DNA from: Brevundimonas sp.
GTDB taxonomy: Bacteria > Pseudomonadota > Alphaproteobacteria > Caulobacterales > Caulobacteraceae
NCBI RefSeq assembly: GCF_016463295.1
Contig: NZ_JAEMRO010000002.1
Span: 119,860-183,859, forward strand
Direction of reading: 5' to 3'
DNA: 64,000 nt
This document shows positions 57,603-64,000 of the stretch, piece after piece; position 1 is the stretch's first letter; each line of letters opens with the position of its first letter. Position numbers and translations under genes: made by a program. The notes beneath the pieces are model-generated. The model was not told the DNA's origin. It did no database searches and worked only from the letters and a program-made list of their open reading frames with translations.

Positions 57603-58274
57603 ATGCTGAAGTTCGGCAAGAAGAAGGACAAGAAGGGCGGCGGTGACGCCGACCTGCCGGCCGTGTCCGATGCGCCCGCCGCGGAAGGTGAAGGCGGGGA
57701 GGGTGGGGATGCCGCGCCCAAGAAGAAGAAAATCCCGCTGTTGTTAATCGCCATTCCGGCTGCCGTGCTGGTGCTGGGCGGGGGAGGGGCTGCGGCCTTT
57801 TTCATGCTCCAGCCCAAGCCTGCAGCCGCTGAAGCCGAGGGCGGCGAGCACGGCGAGGCCAAGGCCGACGCCGGTCACGGCGAAGAGAAGAAGAAAGGCG
57901 GCGACCATGGCGGCGGTGCCGAGGGCGAGGCCGATCCGTCCATGGGCGTAATCGCCGAGGGGCCTGACGGCGTCACCTTCTTCACCCTGCCGGACATGGT
58001 GATGAACATTCAGGGGCCGGAAGGTCGGCCCATGGTCATGAAGCTGAAGCTGACGCTGGAAACCAAGGACGCGCACGTTGCCGAGCAGCTGCAGGCCGAG
58101 ATGCCGCGCCTGCAGGACATGTTCCAGGGCTTCCTGCGCGAGCTGCGGCCCGAGGATCTGGCCGGATCGGCGGGCAGTTTCCAGCTGAGGGCCGAAATCC
58201 TGCGCCGGGTCAATCTGGTGGCGGCGCCGGGCAAGGTGGACGCGGTCCTGATCGAAGAAATGCTGGTGCAGTAG
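57603..58274 (+). CDS. fliL: flagellar basal body-associated protein
   Basis: Cytoplasmic Lys-rich N-term, single TM, C-terminal FFTLPDMVMNIQG...MKLKLTLET; upstream of fliM. Confidence 0.9.
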   Translation: MLKFGKKKDKKGGGDADLPAVSDAPAAEGEGGEGGDAAPKKKKIPLLLIAIPAAVLVLGGGGAAAFFMLQPKPAAAEAEGGEHGEAKADAGHGEEKKKGGDHGGGAEGEADPSMGVIAEGPDGVTFFTLPDMVMNIQGPEGRPMVMKLKLTLETKDAHVAEQLQAEMPRLQDMFQGFLRELRPEDLAGSAGSFQLRAEILRRVNLVAAPGKVDAVLIEEMLVQ

Positions 58275-58276
58275 GC

Positions 58277-59335
58277 ATGACGGACGCCGCCTTCGCCGAA
58301 CCGATCGACCCGCTGGGCGAAGAGGACGAGGATCGCGCCTCCGGCCTGTCCGAACGCGTCCTGAACCAGGACGAGATCGACAGCCTGCTGGGCTTCGATC
58401 TCGGCGACGACGACGGGTCCGAAAGGTCGGGCATCCGGGCCATCATCAACTCGGCGCTGGTCTCCTACGAACGCCTGCCGATGCTGGAGATCGTGTTCGA
58501 CCGCCTGGTTCGGTTGATGACGACGTCCCTGCGGAACTTCACCTCCGATAACGTCGAGGTCAGCCTCGACAACATCTCCTCGATCCGGTTCGGCGACTAT
58601 CTGAATTCGATCCCGCTGCCGGCGATCCTGGCCGTGTTCCGGGCCGAGGAGCTGGACAACTATGGCCTGCTGACGGTCGATTCCAATCTGATCTATTCGA
58701 TCGTCGACGTGCTGCTGGGCGGACGCCGGGGCACGGCGGCGCTGCGGATCGAGGGGCGGCCCTATACGACGATCGAGCGCGTGCTGGTCCAGCGCATGGT
58801 CGAGGTCATCCTGAACGACGCGCGCGCAGCCTTCGAGCCGCTGACGCCGGTGCATTTCAACCTGGATCGTCTGGAGACCAATCCGCGCTTCGCCGCCATC
58901 GCGCGCCCGGCCAATGCGGCCATCCTGGTCAAGCTGCGCATCGACATGGAGGACCGCGGCGGTCGGGTCGAACTGCTGCTGCCCTATTCGACGCTGGAGC
59001 CCATCCGCAAGATGCTGCTGCAGCAGTTCATGGGTGAGAAGTTTGGACGCGACAACATCTGGGAAGGCCACCTGGCTACCGAGCTCTGGACCACGGAAAC
59101 CGAGGTCCGCTGCGTGCTGGACGAGCAACAGGCCCCGCTGTCGCAGGTTCTGAACCTGAAGGTCGGCGACACCATGATGTTCAATGTCACGCCGGATTCG
59201 GACATCTCGATCCGGGCTGGAACCATACCGCTGACCACCGGCAAGATGGGCCGCAAGGGCCAGCATATCGCCGTGCGTGTGGAGGCCCCGATCAATATCG
59301 ACGCCGCCGCCCGCCTGACTGGAGGAAAACGCTGA
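58277..59335 (+). CDS. fliM: flagellar motor switch protein
   Basis: LNQDEIDSLLGFDL, LPMLEIVFDRLVRLMTTSLRNFTSDNVEVSLD. Confidence 0.96.
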   Translation: MTDAAFAEPIDPLGEEDEDRASGLSERVLNQDEIDSLLGFDLGDDDGSERSGIRAIINSALVSYERLPMLEIVFDRLVRLMTTSLRNFTSDNVEVSLDNISSIRFGDYLNSIPLPAILAVFRAEELDNYGLLTVDSNLIYSIVDVLLGGRRGTAALRIEGRPYTTIERVLVQRMVEVILNDARAAFEPLTPVHFNLDRLETNPRFAAIARPANAAILVKLRIDMEDRGGRVELLLPYSTLEPIRKMLLQQFMGEKFGRDNIWEGHLATELWTTETEVRCVLDEQQAPLSQVLNLKVGDTMMFNVTPDSDISIRAGTIPLTTGKMGRKGQHIAVRVEAPINIDAAARLTGGKR

Positions 59336-59910
59336 TGACCGGTCTGATCCTGGATGGTGTCCTGATGGTGCTGCTGGTCGCGGCGCTCGGATACGGCGTG
59401 CGGCTGGAGCGCAAGCTGTCGGCCTTGCGGGCGGGACAGCAGGCGTTCGCCTCGGCGGTGACCGAGCTGAATACGGCGGCGGGCCGGGCCGAGACGGCGC
59501 TGGCGACGCTGCGGGCTTCGGGCCATGAGACCGACCTGCTGCACGACCGCATCGTGAAGGCCCGCGAGGTCAAGGCGCAGCTGGAAGGGTTGATCGCCCG
59601 GGCTCCCGCCGCTCCGGCCCGTGCCGTCGCCGAAGAAGCGCCGCTGGAACTGCGCGTCGCTGCGCCACGGCCTGCGCCCGCGCCTGTCGCCAAGCCGGCC
59701 GTCACGACGGCGGATGACGAGCGCGCTCTGCGCATGGCGGCTCTGGCCGAGCGCATCCAGGGTATGGCCGCGCCGGCGGTGGCCCGTGCCCAAGCGCCCG
59801 GCGGATCGAACGTATCGGCCATCCTGGGCGCGATGACCGCTAACCAAGCCGCGAAGCAAAGCCTCAACCAAGCGCGTCGTAACCTGGACGAAGACCTGTT
59901 CGCCGCCTGA
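59335..59910 (+). CDS. DUF6468-type flagellar-locus protein
   Basis: N-terminal TM followed by coiled RLERKLSALRAGQQAFASAVTELNTAAGRAE; position after fliM. Confidence 0.7.
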   Translation: MTGLILDGVLMVLLVAALGYGVRLERKLSALRAGQQAFASAVTELNTAAGRAETALATLRASGHETDLLHDRIVKAREVKAQLEGLIARAPAAPARAVAEEAPLELRVAAPRPAPAPVAKPAVTTADDERALRMAALAERIQGMAAPAVARAQAPGGSNVSAILGAMTANQAAKQSLNQARRNLDEDLFAA

Positions 59911-59981
59911 TTTGTCCTTCTTGCCCTATACCTTCACGCGCGGCGTGCAGGCGACTTGAGGGCTCCTGTGAGTAGCCGACC

Positions 59982-60899
59982 ATGAGCAAGATACCGCGCC
60001 TGTTGCCCCTGATCGCTGTCGCCATCGGCGGGGTGGTGGTCGTGCGCGCCGTCGGCATTGCGCCGGGTCTCTTCGAGGGAGCCCAGGCCTGGGCCGAGGA
60101 GGCCGTACCGGTCGCCGCTGCGGCCGCGGTGAAACCGGCCGCCGCCGTCTGTGCCCTGACGCCGGAACAGCTGGCGCAGCAGGCCGGGATTTCGCCGGCC
60201 GAGTTGCGGATTCTGCAATCGCTGCAGTCGCGCCGGACCCAGCTGGATGCCCGCGATACCGATCTGGCGTCCATGCTGCCGTTGATGGCGACGGCCGAGC
60301 AAAAGCTGGATGCCCGCGTCCAGGCACTGGAGGCCGTCAAGGCCGAGGTGCAGCAGCTGCTGGGTCAGGTCAGCGAGCAGGAAAAGGCCGAGAACGATCG
60401 GCTGGTCGCCGTCTATTCCGCCATGCGCCCCAAGGAGGCGGCGCGGGTGTTCGCGACCCTGAGCGACGATGTGCGCCTGCCGGTCGCGGCAGCCATGCGG
60501 CCGCGCTCGCTGGCGGCGGTCATGGCCCAGATGGAGCCGGCGGCCGCCCGTGAACTGACCGAGAAACTGGCCCGCCGCTTTGCCGCGCGTCAGCAACTGG
60601 CCGCCCGGGCCGCGACCGCTGCGGCGGCCGACGCATCAGTACCGGCCCCGACCGTCGTTCCGACCGCCAATGCCGCCGCCGCGCCTGCACCCGCGCCGAC
60701 CCCGGCGGCTTCGACGGCCACGCCGGCACCGACCCCGCGGCCCGCGGCCCGACGGACGCCGTCGCGCCCGGCGGCGAGGCCGGCGACCCGGGCACCGCAG
60801 CCGACGCCGCGCACCCCGGCTGCCGAAGCTCCGTCGGGACCGCAGCCGTATCAGGCGGGTGCCGCGGCACCGGCGACGCCGCGCCAGTCGGTGGAATAG
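59982..60899 (+). CDS. MotE-like flagellar protein (MgtE intracellular-like domain)
   Basis: VYSAMRPKEAARVFATLSDDVRLPVAAAMRPRSLAAVMAQMEPAAARELTEKLA; Pro/Ala-rich tail. Confidence 0.85.
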   Translation: MSKIPRLLPLIAVAIGGVVVVRAVGIAPGLFEGAQAWAEEAVPVAAAAAVKPAAAVCALTPEQLAQQAGISPAELRILQSLQSRRTQLDARDTDLASMLPLMATAEQKLDARVQALEAVKAEVQQLLGQVSEQEKAENDRLVAVYSAMRPKEAARVFATLSDDVRLPVAAAMRPRSLAAVMAQMEPAAARELTEKLARRFAARQQLAARAATAAAADASVPAPTVVPTANAAAAPAPAPTPAASTATPAPTPRPAARRTPSRPAARPATRAPQPTPRTPAAEAPSGPQPYQAGAAAPATPRQSVE

Positions 60900-60949
60900 G
60901 CCCTACGGTCTTTCGACACTCGGTCCGTCATCGGATCGCCGCCAATGAA

Positions 60950-60980
60950 AAAGCCGCGTCCCGGAGGGCGCGGCTTCTTT
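60950..60980. terminator. bidirectional intrinsic terminator between motE-like gene and exbD
   Basis: AGCCGCG...CGCGGCT stem flanked by AATGAAAA and TCTTT. Confidence 0.8.
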
Positions 60981-61002
60981 CGTATGGAACAGGCGTGAAG
61001 GC

Positions 61003-61443
61003 CTATTCGATGTCTTCGTTCAGCAGGCCGACCTTGAAGAAGCCCTTGTCCTGCAGCTCGTTCATGACTTCCATGAACTGGTTGTACTTCACCTCGGCCT
61101 GGGCGCGGACGAAGACGCGTTCGTCCTGGCAGGTGGTGGTGACTTCCTGGGCGGCGCAGACGTCGGCGGCCAGGCGGTCGATGGCGGTTTCGTTCTCGGC
61201 GATGAAGAGGCGACCGCCCTCCTGGATGGAGATGTAGACAGGCTCTTTCGGGTTCGGGTCGTTCGGGTTCGGGATCGCCGGCGGCAGGTCCAGCTTGATC
61301 GAGACGGTGGCCAGCGGTGCGGCCACCATGAAGATGATCAGCAGCACCAGCATAATGTCGACGAACGGCGTGACGTTGATGTCCGAGTTCTGCTCGATCG
61401 TCTTGCCCTTGCCACCGCCAGGACCGGAAAGTTTAGCGCCCAT
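61003..61443 (-). CDS. ExbD/TolR family biopolymer transport protein
   Basis: INVTPFVDIMLVLLIIFMVAAPLATV. Confidence 0.93.
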   Translation of the reverse strand: MGAKLSGPGGGKGKTIEQNSDINVTPFVDIMLVLLIIFMVAAPLATVSIKLDLPPAIPNPNDPNPKEPVYISIQEGGRLFIAENETAIDRLAADVCAAQEVTTTCQDERVFVRAQAEVKYNQFMEVMNELQDKGFFKVGLLNEDIE

Positions 61444-61613
61444 ACGCTGGTTCTCCCTCAAGCCCGGCGCGACACGCGGCAGGCGACAACATTAACTCGG
61501 GTCGTTTCTTGGCGTCCCGGTTCGCGCTTGTAAAGCACGTTCGGCACCCATTGCGTTCCCGCATCGCTTCAACCGCAGTTATTCACGCCTTGCGGGCGCA
61601 AAAATGGCGGTGA

Positions 61614-62240
61614 TCAGCCCTTGGCCAGCTTCAGGAAGCGATCCTTCAGCGCCTCGTCGGTTTTGAACACGCCGGTGAAGCGGGTGGTGATCGTCGAGAC
61701 GTGGCGGTGATGCACGCCTCGGGTGGTCATGCACTGGTGCTCGGCGTCGATCAGGATGGCCACGCCGGCGGGCTGCAGATTCGTTTCGATCGCCTCGGCG
61801 ATCAGCTGGGTCAGGGTTTCCTGGGTCTGGAGACGGCGCGAGAAGATTTCGACCACGCGGGCCAGCTTGGAGATTCCGACGACCTTTTCCGTGGGGATGT
61901 AGGCGACATAGGCCTTGCCCAGGAACGGGGCCATGTGGTGCTCGCAGTGGCTTTCCACCTCGATGTCGCGCAGCAGGACCATGTCGTCATAGCCCTGAAC
62001 ATCCTCAAAGGTGCGGCTCAGCTCCTTGGCCGGATCGGCGTCGTAGCCGTCGAACCATTCGGCATAGGCGTCGACCACCCGCTTGGGCGTATCCTTCAGG
62101 CCTTCACGATCGGGATTGTCGCCGGCCCAGGCCAGCAGGGTGCGGACGGCCTTCAGGGCCTCGTCGCGGCTGGGTCGGACCACGACGGTGTCGCGGGCAT
62201 CGTTGACGGTCACCAGGGCAGCATTGGTCGAAGTGGTCAT
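61614..62240 (-). CDS. folE: GTP cyclohydrolase I
   Basis: [58 protein letters not shown]. Confidence 0.96.
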   Translation of the reverse strand: MTTSTNAALVTVNDARDTVVVRPSRDEALKAVRTLLAWAGDNPDREGLKDTPKRVVDAYAEWFDGYDADPAKELSRTFEDVQGYDDMVLLRDIEVESHCEHHMAPFLGKAYVAYIPTEKVVGISKLARVVEIFSRRLQTQETLTQLIAEAIETNLQPAGVAILIDAEHQCMTTRGVHHRHVSTITTRFTGVFKTDEALKDRFLKLAKG

Positions 62241-62402
62241 CTGTCGTGTGTCTGCGGCGAAGTAGCGCCGGGGCGATGGCCCCGGATGGACGCGCGCCGC
62301 GCTCCCTTGAATAATGTCCCCGCCGCTGTTCGCGGAAGGGACGAAACGGCTATATGGGCGACCCCGGCTTGGCCGCAAGCACTTCCAAGGCACCGCAGCA
62401 TT

Positions 62403-63854
62403 ATGACGCTGACGCTTCACGACACCCTGCACCGCGAAAAGCGCGTGTTCACGCCGCGCGATCCGAACCGGGTGACGCTCTATGTCTGCGGGCCGACCGT
62501 CTATGACTACGCCCACATCGGCAATGCGCGGCCTCCGGTGGTGTTCGATGTGCTGGTGCGGTTGCTGCGCCGGACCTATGGGGCGGACAAGGTCGTCTAT
62601 GCCCGCAACGTCACCGACGTGGACGACAAGATCAATCAGAAGGCCGCGAGAGAAGGCGTGCCGATCGGCGAGGTGACCGCGCGCTACGAGGCCGCCTATC
62701 TGGCCGACATGGCCCAGCTGAACGTGTCGCCGCCGGACATCGCGCCGCATGTGACCGACCACATGGACGCCATCGTGGCCCAGATCCAGGCCATCATCGA
62801 TCACGGCTGCGCCTATGAGGCCGAGGGGCATGTGCTGTTCGACGTCTCGTCCTACGAGACCTATGGGCGGCTGTCGGGACGCAATCTGGACGACATGATC
62901 ATGGGGGCCCGCGTAGAGGTCGCGCCCTACAAGAAGAACCCGCATGACTTCGTCCTGTGGAAGCCGTCCAAGGCGGACGAGCCTTCGTGGCCGTCGCCGT
63001 GGGGGGAGGGGCGTCCCGGCTGGCACATCGAATGCTCGGCCATGATCGAACAGACCCTTGGCCTGCCTATCGACATCCACGGCGGTGGCATCGACCTGGT
63101 CTTTCCGCACCATGAGAACGAGATCGCCCAGGGCGTCTGCGCCCACGGCCACGCCCATTCGGCGGACGCGCATCAGGAATATGCCCGCTACTGGATGCAC
63201 AACGGCTTTCTGACCGTCGATGCGGAGAAGATGTCCAAGTCGGTCGGCAATGTGCTGCTGCTGCACGATCTGGTGCAGTCCATGCCGGGCGAGGTGGTCC
63301 GCTGGGCCCTGCTGAGCGCGCACTATCGTCAGCCGCTGGACTGGAACCAGGCGCTGCTCGACCAGTCGAGGAAGAACCTGGACCGGCTGTACGGCGTGTT
63401 GCGCGACGCTGATGCGGCCTTGATCGGGTTCGACATGGCCACGCTTGAAGAGGCCGAGATGGAACTGGCCGAGAATGCGCTGGACCCGGTGCTGGACGCG
63501 CTGGAGGACGATCTGAACACGCCGGCGGCCGTGGCCCAGGTGTTCGGCCTCGGCAATGCCCTGCGAGACCTGCTGAACGACGCCGAGGCCGACATCAACG
63601 ATGTGGCCATGGCACGCTGGAGCCTGATCGAGGCCGCCGGGCTGCTGGGGGTGCTGACCTTGTCTTCGGACCAATGGTTCGAGGGCGGCGATGCGACCTT
63701 GAAGGCCGAGGTCGAGGCCCTGCTGGAGCAACGCGCGACATCGCGCGCCGCCAAGGACTGGCCCGAGGCCGACCGTATCCGCGACCGGCTGAATGCCCTG
63801 AATGTCGTCGTCATGGACGGGCCGGACGGCGCAACCTGGCGAGTGAAGGGGTAG
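62403..63854 (+). CDS. cysS: cysteinyl-tRNA synthetase
   Basis: [47 protein letters not shown]. Confidence 0.97.
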   Translation: MTLTLHDTLHREKRVFTPRDPNRVTLYVCGPTVYDYAHIGNARPPVVFDVLVRLLRRTYGADKVVYARNVTDVDDKINQKAAREGVPIGEVTARYEAAYLADMAQLNVSPPDIAPHVTDHMDAIVAQIQAIIDHGCAYEAEGHVLFDVSSYETYGRLSGRNLDDMIMGARVEVAPYKKNPHDFVLWKPSKADEPSWPSPWGEGRPGWHIECSAMIEQTLGLPIDIHGGGIDLVFPHHENEIAQGVCAHGHAHSADAHQEYARYWMHNGFLTVDAEKMSKSVGNVLLLHDLVQSMPGEVVRWALLSAHYRQPLDWNQALLDQSRKNLDRLYGVLRDADAALIGFDMATLEEAEMELAENALDPVLDALEDDLNTPAAVAQVFGLGNALRDLLNDAEADINDVAMARWSLIEAAGLLGVLTLSSDQWFEGGDATLKAEVEALLEQRATSRAAKDWPEADRIRDRLNALNVVVMDGPDGATWRVKG

Positions 63855-64000
63855 GGCGGAGATCGATCGGTTCTTTCTGTTTCTTTGGTCTCTGAAAAAC
63901 CAGGCAGGCTACTTCCCCGCCTGCGGAATGCCGCAGCCGGTTGAAGGTGGGATGGGCCGGCGGAGCGCCGGGCTGTCGCCCGGAGACCGATGGGGATGTG

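Noticed and set aside
58010-59266. 418-aa minus-strand ORF
   Set aside because: Antisense to fliM; Gln/Arg/His-rich shadow frame
61701-62402. N-terminal extension of the cysS ORF
   Set aside because: Recognisable CysRS begins at 62403; the extension is antisense to folE
62241-63731. N-terminal extension of the folE ORF (705 aa total)
   Set aside because: folE starts at [10 protein letters not shown] (62240); the extension is antisense to cysS
1-64000. CRISPR array
   Set aside because: No regularly spaced 25-40 bp direct repeats with unique spacers seen; the TTCCCTGTT repeats are too short and irregular

Overview
High-GC alphaproteobacterial chromosome window, probably Caulobacterales and possibly Brevundimonas (inferred from gene content, not tested). 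Four zones are visible. (1) About 0.5-14.6 kb: housekeeping and small lipoprotein genes interspersed with two dispersed repeat families and a tRNA-like relic. (2) About 14.9-45.3 kb: a defence/DNA-modification island. Its core is a Dpd-type 7-deazaguanine DNA modification and restriction cluster: queE, queC, queD, a dpdA-like TGT, two dpdB-like DGQQR proteins, dpdC, and dpdF/G/H/I-like genes. A RecB-like (TM0106-type) nuclease lies next to a 2117-aa protein that fuses an SF1 helicase to a DpdJ-like SF2/DUF1998 helicase. A separate DGQHR + HNH pair and a TerL/DUF5681/ParB-methyltransferase module flank the core. (3) About 45.3-50.4 kb: a putative PD-(D/E)XK protein, DUF3489, DUF2924, a large serine recombinase, phased TTCCCTGTT repeats and tRNA-Ser(GGA), probably the mobile-element end. 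(4) 50.5-64 kb: conserved backbone with msrA, a flagellar cluster (flgH/A/G/F, fliL/M, DUF6468, motE-like), exbD, folE and cysS. The most interesting item is the variant Dpd island. Dpd itself is a described system, but this nuclease/helicase architecture and the duplicated DpdB look unusual. Gene identities come from motif recognition by eye; no database search was run.
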